From: DASTDY01 sp035478375
Lineage (GTDB): Bacteria; Patescibacteriota; Saccharimonadia; Saccharimonadales; EFPC-124
Assembly: GCA_035478375.1 (NCBI GenBank)
Contig: DATIJQ010000015.1
Coordinates: 1-29,626, forward strand
Direction of reading: 5' to 3'
Length of the DNA: 29,626 nt
Under the pieces are notes generated by a model. It was not told where the DNA came from. It searched no databases and worked only from the letters and a program-made list of their open reading frames with translations. The position numbers and the translations under genes were made by a program. Below are positions 6,905 through 15,097 of the stretch, in pieces; positions within the stretch are counted from its first letter, which is position 1, and the number at the start of each line of letters is the position of its first letter.

Positions 6905-8125
6905 ATGGCAGAGTTACCAACACAAACTGAGCAAAAGACATCAACTGTTACCACATCGTCGACTCCAGTCGAACCACCGCACAAGGTGCCCACTAGTCAA
7001 CGTCCTAAGATGTGGACGGCGCTAGGCGGTATTGTTGCTTGCGCAGCGGCTAGCTTTTTTGGCGCATGGCTGTTGCTGGCTACTGGTTTGGTCCATCCTG
7101 ATGCTTCTAAAACAATTACCGATAACAAGCAAACCTTGGCGTTGCAGCAGGGCGAAATTGTTTCGGAGGTATTTAAAAAAGTCAGCCCAAGCACCGTAGC
7201 GATCACGACCGAATCTGTCGATTCGTCATCGCAAATTTTAGGGCCACAGGTTAGCCAAGGTGCGGGTAGTGGCATCATTATTTCGGCCGATGGTTATATT
7301 TTGACGAACAAGCACGTTGTACCAAGTGGCACAAATAAAGTAACTGTGGTGTTGAGCGACGGCAAGCAATACAACGACGTTAAAATTGTTGGTCGCGATC
7401 CGTCAAACGACATCGCTTTCTTAAAGATTAACGGCGTGTCAAATTTGAGCGCAGCCACCATTGGTGACTCAAGCAAAATTACACCCGGCCAGCAAGTCGT
7501 AGCCATTGGTAATGCGCTTGGTTTGTTCCGTAACAGCGTGACAAGCGGCATTATTTCGGGAATTGGACGACCGATTCAGGCGTCCGACGAAAGCGGCAGC
7601 GGTACGGCCGAGCAGCTCGAAGACATGTTCCAAACCGATGCCGCGATTAACCCAGGTAATTCTGGCGGTCCGCTTGTTGACCTCAAGGGCGAGGTGATTG
7701 GCATGAACACTGCCGTATCGCAAGATGGTCAGTCGATTGGTTTTGCAATTCCTATGAACGACGCTAAAGGTCAGATCAACTCAGTCCTTAAAGGCGGCAC
7801 AATACAAAAACCGTATCTCGGAGTTCGTTACATTAGCTTGACGCCAGAGATTGCCAAACAATTAAACATTTCGACAAGCAGCGGTGCGTATGTGCATGGC
7901 GATAGTGGTCAATCTGGCATTGTTGCTGGCAGCCCGGCGGCTAAAGCGGGCATTCGCGACGGGGACATTATTACCAAAATCAATGGGCAGCAAATTACTG
8001 CAGATTCTGGTTTGGCGACAAAACTTACGCAGTTTAACCCTGGTGATAAAGTCGACTTAACAGTAGTACGCGGCGGCCAAGAACAAACAATTAGCGTCAC
8101 ACTCAACAATTACCCACAACAATGA
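6905..8125 (+). CDS. HtrA/DegP-type membrane-anchored serine protease with one PDZ domain
   Basis: HtrA proteases degrade misfolded proteins outside the cytoplasmic membrane. I chose the ATG at 6905 (406 residues), which has a GGGGGG purine run just upstream; an in-frame TTG further up lies within the previous gene. A cytoplasmic Pro/Thr-rich tail precedes one membrane helix (WTALGGIVACAAASFFGAWLL). The trypsin-like domain has the full triad: His137 in TNKHVV, Asp169 in DPSNDIAFLKI and Ser253 in NPGNSGGPL. A single C-terminal PDZ domain follows (GIVAGSPAAKAGIRDGDIIT). Its stop overlaps the next ATG (ATGA), implying coupling with the Nudix gene. Confidence 0.95.
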   Translation: MAELPTQTEQKTSTVTTSSTPVEPPHKVPTSQRPKMWTALGGIVACAAASFFGAWLLLATGLVHPDASKTITDNKQTLALQQGEIVSEVFKKVSPSTVAITTESVDSSSQILGPQVSQGAGSGIIISADGYILTNKHVVPSGTNKVTVVLSDGKQYNDVKIVGRDPSNDIAFLKINGVSNLSAATIGDSSKITPGQQVVAIGNALGLFRNSVTSGIISGIGRPIQASDESGSGTAEQLEDMFQTDAAINPGNSGGPLVDLKGEVIGMNTAVSQDGQSIGFAIPMNDAKGQINSVLKGGTIQKPYLGVRYISLTPEIAKQLNISTSSGAYVHGDSGQSGIVAGSPAAKAGIRDGDIITKINGQQITADSGLATKLTQFNPGDKVDLTVVRGGQEQTISVTLNNYPQQ

Positions 8126-8694
8126 TTCGCCGTATTGTCCCAAAAAACGCCCACCTCATTCCGCCACAGGCTACACAAGTTTTTAAAGGTATAATTTTTG
8201 ATGTTTACCAATGGCAGCAGAAACGTTTTGACGGTTCAATGGCAACGTTTGAAATGCTGCGGCGCCCTGACACGGTCATAATTATTGGAGTAAAAGACGG
8301 TAAACTGGTGGTGCAAAAAGAGAGCCAGCCATATTACGGCGAAGATATTTGCTTCCCTGGTGGCCGCCACGATGTCGAAACCGAAGACGAACTTGACTGT
8401 GCCAAACGCGAACTCCACGAAGAAACCGGCATGGCATTCAAAGACTTTAAGCTTGTCGATGTGCGCCAGCAAGGGCATAAAATTGAAGCGTTCGTGTACG
8501 TTTTTGTGGCAACCAATTTTATACGGCAAGACGCGCAGCATGTGGATGCTGGCGAAAAAATCAGCGTAGAACTCATGAGTTTTGATAAGTGCTTGCGTTT
8601 GGGCGAAGAGCTTGGTGACAATGCGTTGTGCTACAACGTGCTTAAACAAGCTGGGTCTTTAGATGGCTTGCTAAACTTGCCGGAATATCGCTAG
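8122..8694 (+). CDS. Nudix hydrolase
   Basis: Nudix enzymes hydrolyse nucleoside diphosphates linked to another group. The 190-residue protein carries a Nudix helix: a GGR start followed by ELDCAKRELHEETGM, containing the RE-x2-EE-x-G metal-binding core. Counting from the first Gly, the box has one extra residue compared with the standard G-x5-E-x7-RE pattern. The upstream IIIGVKDGKLVVQKES strand and overall length resemble ADP-ribose pyrophosphatase-like members, but the substrate cannot be assigned. It overlaps htrA by four bases. Its stop TAG shares the palindrome CTAG with the stop of the convergent prmC gene. Confidence 0.88.
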   Translation: MIRRIVPKNAHLIPPQATQVFKGIIFDVYQWQQKRFDGSMATFEMLRRPDTVIIIGVKDGKLVVQKESQPYYGEDICFPGGRHDVETEDELDCAKRELHEETGMAFKDFKLVDVRQQGHKIEAFVYVFVATNFIRQDAQHVDAGEKISVELMSFDKCLRLGEELGDNALCYNVLKQAGSLDGLLNLPEYR

Positions 8695-9478
8695 ATTTTT
8701 TGCAAAACAATAATAAAGTTATCTGTTGTAACGTGCTTAAAGCCGGGTGAAACGGCGATGGTTTTATGCTGACGCGGGTCGGCTTCGAGTAGTACGTAAC
8801 CGCCGGGGTTGAGGTGGCCGGGTGCCTGTACAAGCAATCTTTTAATCAGTGCCAGACCATCGTCTTCGGCAAAAAGTGCTAAGCTTGGCTCGGCGTTTGT
8901 TTCGGGCGAGCGCTGCCAATGTTTGCTAACGTAGGGCAAATTTGCAGCGATGGCGTCGTACTGTCCACGTACATTTTGTAATAGATCAGATGCAATAAAA
9001 TGTACATTTACACCTAAATCTTTGGCGTTTTTTGCGGCAATGTCCAGCGCGGCTTGGCTTATATCGCAGGCGTCAATTGCAGCGTTTGGCAATTCTGACG
9101 CAGCGCTAACGGCAACCGCGCCGCTGCCGGTGCCAACGTCTAAAACGCGCGCTGGCTTATAGATTTTTAGCAAATCAATAAGCGTTTCGGTTTCTGGCCG
9201 TGGGATCAAAACATCTGGTGTTACCGCAAAATCACGGCCATAAAATGCTTGCTTACCGCGGATGTAGGCGAGGGGAGTGCGCGCGGCCCGTGTGGTAATT
9301 TTTTGCTGGAGACCTTGCAAAGTTCGGGTGGGCAACTCGTCATTATTATGTGCCAAAATCCAGCTTTTATCGCGGTCAAGCGCGTCACTCAAAAGCACCA
9401 AAACATCCAGTCGCGCTGTTGTAATGCCGGCCTGCGTTAGTGTGGCCGTTGCCTGCTGCAAAAAGTCGCCAATGCTCA

Positions 9479-9479
<1 letters not shown>
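8691..9479 (-). CDS. prmC: Peptide chain release factor N5-glutamine methyltransferase PrmC (HemK)
   Basis: PrmC methylates the Gln of the GGQ motif in release factors, using S-adenosylmethionine, which speeds peptide release. The 262-residue protein shows an N-terminal helical substrate-binding domain, then an SAM-binding motif VLDVGTGSGAVAVSAA. The hallmark NPPY-type active site is present as ANLPYV, with Leu in place of the second residue of the usual NPPY. The acidic segment DACDISQAALDIA fits the ribose-binding loop. It directly follows its substrate gene prfA: the prfA stop and prmC start share TAATG. It therefore belongs to the rpmE2-prfA-prmC operon. Confidence 0.94.
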
Positions 9480-10558
<1,079 letters not shown>

Positions 10559-10593
10559 TAGAGCGCCTCCGGAGTAGGCGTGACCGCCTGTAG

Positions 10594-10920
10594 TTAGTTA
10601 GCGTCTTCGGCTTTTTTTGCGGCCTTGACGACAGCTTTTTTAGCTTTGTTGGCGAGCGCTTCGCGGCGAACTTTGGCAGCTTCGGCACGAGCTTTAAAGC
10701 GATCAACGCGGCCTTCGGTGTCGATGAGGGTTTCTTTGCCGGTGAAATAAGGGTGTGAAGCGCTACTAATGTAGACCTCGAGCAACGGGTATTCGTTGCC
10801 ATCTTCCCATTTAATGGTTTTGTCAGTTTTGGCCGTAGATTTGGTCAAAAAGGCAAAACCCGCGCTTGGGTCTTGCACAACTACTGGCCGGTAGGTTGTG
10901 GGGTGAAGGTTTGCTTTCAT
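10594..10920 (-). CDS. rpmE2: 50S ribosomal protein L31, type B (zinc-free), with Lys/Ala-rich tail
   Basis: L31 is a large-subunit protein bridging to the small subunit. The start is the ATG at 10920 (MKANLHPTTYRPVV), giving 108 residues. The core matches type B L31: VVVQDPSAGFAFLTKST, KWEDGNEYPLLEVYISS and HPYFTGKE, with none of the CxxC zinc ligands of type A. About 30 extra C-terminal residues are Ala/Lys-rich (KKAVVKAAKKAEDAN), longer than typical type B proteins and probably an rRNA-binding tail. It heads the rpmE2-prfA-prmC operon. The promoter lies just upstream with almost no leader and overlaps a perfect inverted repeat that could be an operator. Confidence 0.92.
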   Translation of the reverse strand: MKANLHPTTYRPVVVQDPSAGFAFLTKSTAKTDKTIKWEDGNEYPLLEVYISSASHPYFTGKETLIDTEGRVDRFKARAEAAKVRREALANKAKKAVVKAAKKAEDAN

Positions 10921-10930
10921 AATCTTATGT

Positions 10931-10959
10931 ATTCTATCTGTTTTTTTACAGTTTGTAAA
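10931..10959 (-). promoter_or_regulatory. rpmE2 promoter with a dyad over the -35 box
   Basis: On the minus strand: TTTACA, a 17-base spacer, TAGAAT, then ten bases to the ATG. The -35 box is one half of a perfect 6-3-6 inverted repeat (TTTACA-GTT-TGTAAA, 10945-10959), a possible repressor site. Confidence 0.6.
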
Positions 10960-10997
10960 GAGGAGAGCGCAGGCGAATCCGTTTGGCATGAAAGAGG

Positions 10998-11039
10998 CCC
11001 GCAGGAAGGGCGCCGGGGAAGGTGTACCCTTCCTGCGGG
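10998..11039 (-). terminator. Strong GC-rich hairpin after the orphan gene at 11061-11375
   Basis: CCCGCAGGAAGGG (10998-11010) pairs perfectly with CCCTTCCTGCGGG (11027-11039), a 13-base stem. It begins 21 bases past the minus-strand stop codon. On the minus strand it is followed by CCTCTTTC, so there is no proper U-tract. Confidence 0.65.
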
Positions 11040-11060
11040 TGTTTCTTTCGGTGCGGGCCG

Positions 11061-11375
11061 TCAGGCCTGTGTGGATTGCGGCGTGGTGTCGTACACGATC
11101 GTGCGGACATCTGCTGCGAATTCCGGCGTCGCATTCATGATGTCAGTGAGCGAGAAGCCCATTTGTGCCAATGCGCCAGCAAAGATGCCGACTGCGAAGT
11201 CCACAAGCTGTCGCATTGGTATCGACTCGGCGCCGGTCTTCGGGTGCAAGTGGGCATCAACGCTTTGGGCGAGCAGTACTTGCGCTCGGTTGTAGGCCGG
11301 ATTCGCCTGCTGACCATGCTTTGCCAACACCCGTAGGTGCCGGCAAAAAGCCTCCTCGGTCGTACGCTCGGACAC
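11061..11375 (-). CDS. Orphan small protein of unknown function, 104 aa
   Basis: I do not recognise this protein. It is soluble, mostly helical in appearance (EEAFCRHLRVLAKHGQQ, RQLVDFAVGIFAGALAQMG), with a Thr/Ser-rich C-terminus. The GTG start at 11375 has a perfect GGAGG eight bases upstream, so it is very likely translated. The codon choice uses more G/C-ending codons (GAG, CTG, GTC) than flanking backbone genes. It is followed by a 13-bp GC-rich hairpin. The gene sits between the rpmE2 and rpsB promoters as an isolated unit, like the other orphan cassettes here. Foreign origin is an inference from style. Confidence 0.7.
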   Translation of the reverse strand: MSERTTEEAFCRHLRVLAKHGQQANPAYNRAQVLLAQSVDAHLHPKTGAESIPMRQLVDFAVGIFAGALAQMGFSLTDIMNATPEFAADVRTIVYDTTPQSTQA

Positions 11376-11447
11376 TTGTCAGACCTCCATCACTGTAAGG
11401 AATGGTTTGCTAGTTTTAGCATTTTTGCCGGCTTTCGCAAATGATTA

Positions 11448-11476
11448 TAGACAAACAGGGGTAGATAGGGTAAACT
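11448..11476 (+). promoter_or_regulatory. rpsB-tsf promoter
   Basis: TAGACA (11448-11453), a 17-base spacer, TAAACT (11471-11476). Predicted +1 near 11483 gives a leader of about 78 bases before rpsB, long enough to hold a ribosomal-protein autoregulatory structure, though I could not draw a convincing one. Confidence 0.55.
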
Positions 11477-11560
11477 ACAAGAGTAATAAGTTTTAACGAA
11501 ACACCCTGACGCGCGTAAACATCCTCCCAAATGGGTAAGCGCAGGGGAAGGAGAAGGATT

Positions 11561-12280
11561 ATGGCAGTAGCCGTAGATATTAAGGCCTTGCTCGCCGCTG
11601 GCGTGCATTTTGGCCACAAAACCAGCCGTTGGCATCCAAAAATGGCGCCGTACATTCACAGCAAACGGGCCGGCAGTCACGTTATTGACTTGACTAAAAC
11701 AGTAGAAGCCTTGGACGTCGCCTTGCCGTTTATTACCAAGCAGGTTGCCGCTGGCAAACAAGTACTTTTTGTAGGCACCAAGCGCCAGGCCAAAGACATT
11801 GTGCGCCAAGCGGCCGAAGAAGTTAAAATGCCGTTTGTAACCGAACGCTGGATGGGTGGTATGCTTACCAACGTTCAGACTATTTCGGGTCGCATCAAGC
11901 ATCTTAAGTCGTTAGAAAGCCGCATGGTTTCGGGCGAACTGGCGAACCGTTACAACAAGCTAGAGGTACAGCGCTTCCAAGAAGAAATCGACGACCTCAA
12001 CATTAAATACGGTGGCATTAAAGATTTAAACGGTCAGCCTGGCATTATGTTTGTTGTCGACATTGTTGCCGAAGAAAACGCAATCAACGAAGCCAAGCGC
12101 CTTGGTATTCCAGTGGTCGCCATGGTTGACACCAATGCCAACCCGGGTTTTGTTGATTATGTCATTCCAGCCAACGACGACGCGATTAAGAGCATTCAAA
12201 TTATTACCGACTACGTAAAACAAGCGGTAGCCGAAGGTGTTGCTGGCCGCAAAGCCGCAGCCGACAAAAAGGGGGAATAA
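11561..12280 (+). CDS. rpsB: 30S ribosomal protein S2
   Basis: S2 binds the small subunit late in assembly and is needed for S1 docking. The start is the ATG at 11561 (MAVAVDIKALLAAGVHFGHKTSRW), which has AAGGAG nearby; an in-frame ATG at 11531 would add ten Arg/Lys-rich residues unlike S2. The 239-residue product carries the family signatures GVHFGHKTSRWHPKM, LFVGTKRQAKDIV, WMGGMLTN and IPVVAMVDTNANP. It is followed immediately by tsf with no gap, the usual pair. Beyond tsf the canonical pyrH is not present. Confidence 0.97.
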   Translation: MAVAVDIKALLAAGVHFGHKTSRWHPKMAPYIHSKRAGSHVIDLTKTVEALDVALPFITKQVAAGKQVLFVGTKRQAKDIVRQAAEEVKMPFVTERWMGGMLTNVQTISGRIKHLKSLESRMVSGELANRYNKLEVQRFQEEIDDLNIKYGGIKDLNGQPGIMFVVDIVAEENAINEAKRLGIPVVAMVDTNANPGFVDYVIPANDDAIKSIQIITDYVKQAVAEGVAGRKAAADKKGE

Positions 12281-12877
12281 ATGGCGGTATCACTCGAAGA
12301 AATTAAAAAATTAAAAGAATTGACCGGTGTTGGTCTGACTGACGCTAAAAAGGCGCTCGAAGAAGCCAACGGCGACTTTGACAAAGCCTTGGCCGAAATG
12401 CGCAAAAAAGGCATGACCAAAGCCGAAAAGCGCGGCGAACGCAGCGCTAGCGAAGGTTTAATAGAAGCTTACGTGCACGGCAGCCGTATTGGCGCCATGG
12501 TTGAACTCAACTGCGAAACCGATTTTGTCGCACGCACCGACGACTTTAAAACATTGGCACATGACATTGTTATGCATGTTGCTGCCACCAACCCGACCTA
12601 CGTTAGTGCTGACCAAATTCCGGCTCAAATTCGCGACGCAAAAGCCGCTGAATTCGCCGAAAAGGTCAAGAACGAGGGCAAACCAGAAGCAATGGTTCCC
12701 AAAATCGTCGATGGCATGCTGAATAAATATTTTGCCGAACAGTGTTTAATGGACCAGCCGTTTATTAAAAATTCAGATGAAACAGTGAGCGAATTAGTCA
12801 AAAGCCATATTGCCAAACTTGGCGAAAATATTATAGTGCGCCGCATAGCTCGCTTTGAGCTTGGCGTCAGCGAATAA
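12281..12877 (+). CDS. tsf: Elongation factor Ts (short form)
   Basis: EF-Ts exchanges GDP for GTP on EF-Tu. The product starts MAVSLEEIKKLKELTGVGLTDAKKALEE, the conserved UBA-like N-terminal domain with TGVG. It then shows the core signature ELNCETDFVARTDDFKTLAHDI, with the TDFV motif that contacts EF-Tu. At 198 residues it is about 80 residues shorter than the E. coli protein and resembles short forms with a single core subdomain. It begins at the base after the rpsB stop, with a GGGGG run as ribosome-binding site. A good terminator follows. Confidence 0.96.
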   Translation: MAVSLEEIKKLKELTGVGLTDAKKALEEANGDFDKALAEMRKKGMTKAEKRGERSASEGLIEAYVHGSRIGAMVELNCETDFVARTDDFKTLAHDIVMHVAATNPTYVSADQIPAQIRDAKAAEFAEKVKNEGKPEAMVPKIVDGMLNKYFAEQCLMDQPFIKNSDETVSELVKSHIAKLGENIIVRRIARFELGVSE

Positions 12878-12900
12878 AGTTCGCGTCTAAAATAACAAAG

Positions 12901-12928
12901 AACCGGCCAGTAAAAAGGTCGGTTTTTT
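12901..12928 (+). terminator. Intrinsic terminator of rpsB-tsf
   Basis: AACCGGCC pairs with GGTCGGTT (one G-U) around an eight-base A-rich loop, ending in a run of six T. Confidence 0.85.
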
Positions 12929-12950
12929 GTGATAATAACAGATCGGTTGC

Positions 12951-12976
12951 CCGACCCTGGCGTGGCCAGGGGTCGG
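12951..12976 (-). terminator. GC-rich hairpin downstream of the weak ORF at 12994
   Basis: CCGACCC-TGGC pairs with GCCA-GGGTCGG across a three-base loop, with one bulged G. No U-tract on either side. It lies 17 bases past the stop of the minus-strand reading frame. Confidence 0.5.
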
Positions 12977-12993
12977 ACGGACCGGTCGAACTC

Positions 12994-13215
12994 TCAGGAG
13001 CACACGACGACGCTCAGGTCGAGCGGACCACGCAGGTCGTACTCGGCGGCGCCGTGTATGCAGTCGAACGACACGCTGTGGCGTTCACCGTTGTGGTCGC
13101 AGACGACCAGGATAGCGCGCCGTGCCGTGGGGTGTAGACTGAGCTGACTGTGCGCCAGCATTGGTGATAAGTCACTGTTCCACCAGCCGACGGTGCCCGG
13201 CAGTAAACTGCTCAA
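12994..13215 (-). CDS. Possible small orphan gene, perhaps decayed
   Basis: This frame reads on without stops from about 13308 down to 12994, but the only usual start codon is a TTG at 13215 with no Shine-Dalgarno. The sequence looks protein-like (TVGWWNSDLSPMLAHSQ, RAILVVCDHNGERHSVSFD) and has the same GC-rich style and downstream hairpin as other orphan genes here. An overlapping frame further upstream also looks coding-like (TIELHTSGDASASLLTSPTV), so a frameshift near 13220-13230 is possible. A TATTAT box lies near 13300 on this strand. The 482-base stretch 12878-13359 otherwise holds only the two hairpins and the tsf terminator. Treat as a candidate only. Confidence 0.3.
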   Translation of the reverse strand: MSSLLPGTVGWWNSDLSPMLAHSQLSLHPTARRAILVVCDHNGERHSVSFDCIHGAAEYDLRGPLDLSVVVCS

Positions 13216-13321
13216 CGGGCCCGCGTATACACCGTGGGTGAGGTCAGAAGCGACGCCGAAGCGTCTCCAGAGGTGTGAAGTTCGATGGTCAGATGTAATA
13301 ATACAATGTCAAGTATTTGCG

Positions 13322-13358
13322 GATCCGCCCTGCGTCGAAAAGCGGCGCAGGGCGGATC
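13322..13358 (-). terminator. Long GC-rich hairpin after the small membrane protein gene
   Basis: GATCCGCCCTGCG pairs perfectly with CGCAGGGCGGATC, a 13-base stem with an 11-base loop, beginning one base past the stop of the minus-strand gene. No U-tract follows. Confidence 0.65.
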
Positions 13359-13359
13359 G

Positions 13360-13572
13360 CTAGGACGCCCTGGAGGTGAGTGTTGCACGAGCTGACCGCG
13401 GCCGCTGCGCTGCGTTTGCTAGCAGTGCCCAGAGGTATACACCGGTCATTGCCGCACAAACGGCAACAATGGTCCACCCCAGGAATCCGCCTGCTATTAT
13501 TGCAGCAGCGGCAGTCCCCACTAGGGCCAGCGGCATACAGTAGAACGCCCAATTACGGGCCAAACTCCTCAT
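13360..13572 (-). CDS. Small two-helix membrane protein, orphan, 70 aa
   Basis: I do not recognise a family. Two hydrophobic helices are visible: FYCMPLALVGTAAAAIIAGG and WTIVAVCAAMTGVYLWALLA, joined by a short Phe-Leu-Gly turn. The N-terminus (MRSLARNW) and the tail (AAQRPRSARATLTSRAS) are both basic, so both ends are probably cytoplasmic. The ATG at 13572 has GAGGAGG four bases upstream, one of the strongest ribosome-binding sites in the window. Ala/Arg richness and GC-rich codons differ from neighbouring backbone genes. A perfect 12-base palindrome (13587-13598) lies just before the ribosome-binding site, and a long hairpin follows the stop. Hairpin-spaced two-helix proteins include toxins and holin-like proteins, but nothing here proves that. 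Confidence 0.65.
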   Translation of the reverse strand: MRSLARNWAFYCMPLALVGTAAAAIIAGGFLGWTIVAVCAAMTGVYLWALLANAAQRPRSARATLTSRAS

Positions 13573-13762
13573 GTAACCTCCTCAAAGATCTCGAGATCGA
13601 AATTTGCTGGGTTGCGGTGGTTGTGGTCAAATAAAGTATCGGGCAGCGCATGACCAACGGCGCCAAACCCAAAAGCGTGCAGTGCGTTATTTCTGACTGC
13701 ACAGCAAACTCCTGTCTGTCGTCCTAGCGTATACAATAAAACAATGTTGGCAAACGTGCAAC

Positions 13763-14427
13763 TCAGCGCTGTTTGTGTTCGTCAATCCAGTAGTAGGCAA
13801 AAATGCCGCCGCAAATTACCAGCGTAATAAGCAGGTGCACAAATTGCGTAACCTGGTAATTATAAGGGATAAGTTCAGTAGTAGGAGTTATGAGTTGGTA
13901 AAGATAAAATACCAAGCTAGCAATACCCCAAATAAACGACACAATTAACGTTAGCTGCACGCCATGCCGCCGCGAGGCATCATTGTGGACATTTGGCGTT
14001 GATTTTTCGATGCGACGTAGCCGTAAGAATAAAATAACAAACAATGGGACGGTAACGAGGGCGGTCACAGCTGGTAAGCCGACGGCGGTAGAGAGGCTTT
14101 CTGCTTGCATCCGTATGTAATCACCTGAACTATAGTAGTCGAGCAGATTATGCAAAACAGCGCCGAGCGACACCGCGCCAAAAAGCAGCGAAATAAACAT
14201 AATGCTGTATTCCATGCCCAGCGTCGAATATTGCTGAACAACAGCAATCGGCTTTGCATTTTGCGCTTTATGTGGTGGTGGCGGTACAGGGTGAGTATTG
14301 TTGAGGTCGGCGAATAACGCGTCGATTTCGTTAGGCTGCCAGTCATTTGCAGCTAATGTTTTTTAATGGCGCTGTCATTTGTGCCGTCTTTGCGCATCTG
14401 TTCTACGTATCTTTTTGTGTCGTCCAT
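13763..14427 (-). pseudogene. DUF5671-like membrane protein gene split by a frameshift at an A6 run
   Basis: The long intact part (ATG at 14215, 150 residues) has about four membrane helices, including FISLLFGAVSLGAVLHNLL, and resembles DUF5671-type proteins. Upstream, the same frame is open back to about 14358 without a start (LAANDWQPNEIDALFADLN, then a Pro/His linker). A good start, ATG at 14427 with AGGAG, opens MDDTKRYVEQMRKDGTNDSAIKK and hits a TAG at 14353-14355. The two frames join exactly at six A residues (14359-14364): one extra A would give AIKKTLAANDWQPNE, a typical helical N-terminal repeat of this family. The gene is therefore broken, missequenced, or read by slippage. It is divergent from frr. 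Confidence 0.7.
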
Positions 14428-14513
14428 ATACGCGCTCCTATTTTAAGCATAAGTATACACTACATTCGTACTCCTGCGGCGGTTTTGGTATTATATAGGT
14501 AAGAGGAGTTTTA

Positions 14514-15068
14514 ATGTTCGATAACAAACCATACCAAATCCGCATGCAGCAAGCATTGCAGCATTTTGAAGACGAGCTCAAAAAGATCCGCACCGGCCGC
14601 GCAAACCCCAGTATGCTTGACGGCATTATGGTAGAGGCGTATGGGCAAAAGATGCCGCTTATTCAGGTGGCGACAATTACTGTGCCTGAACCGCAGTTGT
14701 TGCAACTCACCCCGTTCGATCCGACTAACTTGCAGGCGATTGTGGCGGCGATTCGTGACGACCAAACGCTTGGGCTCAACCCTAGTGACGACGGCCGCGT
14801 GGTGCGCGTGTCAATTCCGCAACTAACCACCGAGCGTCGTCAGCAGATCGCCAAACAACTGGGCGAAAAGGTAGAGGACTGCCGCATTGTACTGCGTAAT
14901 GTTCGTCACGATGCGATCAAGGCTGCTAAAGCTAAAAAAGACGCAAAAGAACTCAGCGAAGACGACGTAAAGCGCATCGAAAAAGCACTCGATGACGATA
15001 TTCGTACCTTCCAGGCTAAGCTCGATGCCATGGCCAAAGCAAAAGAACAAGAAATAATGACCCTATAA
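14514..15068 (+). CDS. frr: Ribosome recycling factor
   Basis: RRF splits post-termination ribosomes together with EF-G. The 184-residue length is normal. It shows the helical N-terminus with the signature DELKKIRTGRANPSMLDGI and the domain II core QLLQLTPFDPTNLQAIVAAI. The conserved LNPSDDGRVVRVSIPQLTTERR stretch is present (key residues DGRVVRVSIP). The C-terminal long helix ends EIMTL. An AGAGGAG ribosome-binding site lies five bases before the ATG, and TGG-TATTAT forms an extended -10 box about 25 bases upstream. In most bacteria pyrH precedes this gene; here an unrelated frameshifted gene on the other strand does. uppS follows after 29 bases. Confidence 0.97.
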   Translation: MFDNKPYQIRMQQALQHFEDELKKIRTGRANPSMLDGIMVEAYGQKMPLIQVATITVPEPQLLQLTPFDPTNLQAIVAAIRDDQTLGLNPSDDGRVVRVSIPQLTTERRQQIAKQLGEKVEDCRIVLRNVRHDAIKAAKAKKDAKELSEDDVKRIEKALDDDIRTFQAKLDAMAKAKEQEIMTL

Positions 15069-15083
15069 CCTGTCAGAATAAGG

Positions 15084-15089
15084 TATAAT
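15084..15089 (+). promoter_or_regulatory. Internal -10 box for uppS, leaderless spacing
   Basis: TATAAT eight bases before the uppS ATG at 15098, within the 29-base frr-uppS gap. No Shine-Dalgarno is present, so uppS could be expressed as a leaderless transcript independent of frr. Confidence 0.5.
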
Positions 15090-15097
15090 ACAGCAGC

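Noticed and set aside
12920..13640. Plus-strand reading frames opposite the orphan genes in this region
   Set aside because: They lack ribosome-binding sites and have low-complexity, shadow-like translations, whereas the minus-strand frame at 13360-13572 has a strong Shine-Dalgarno.
13733..13830. Short plus-strand frame after a TATACAAT box at ~13732
   Set aside because: 27 codons, no ribosome-binding site, antisense to the DUF5671-like gene.
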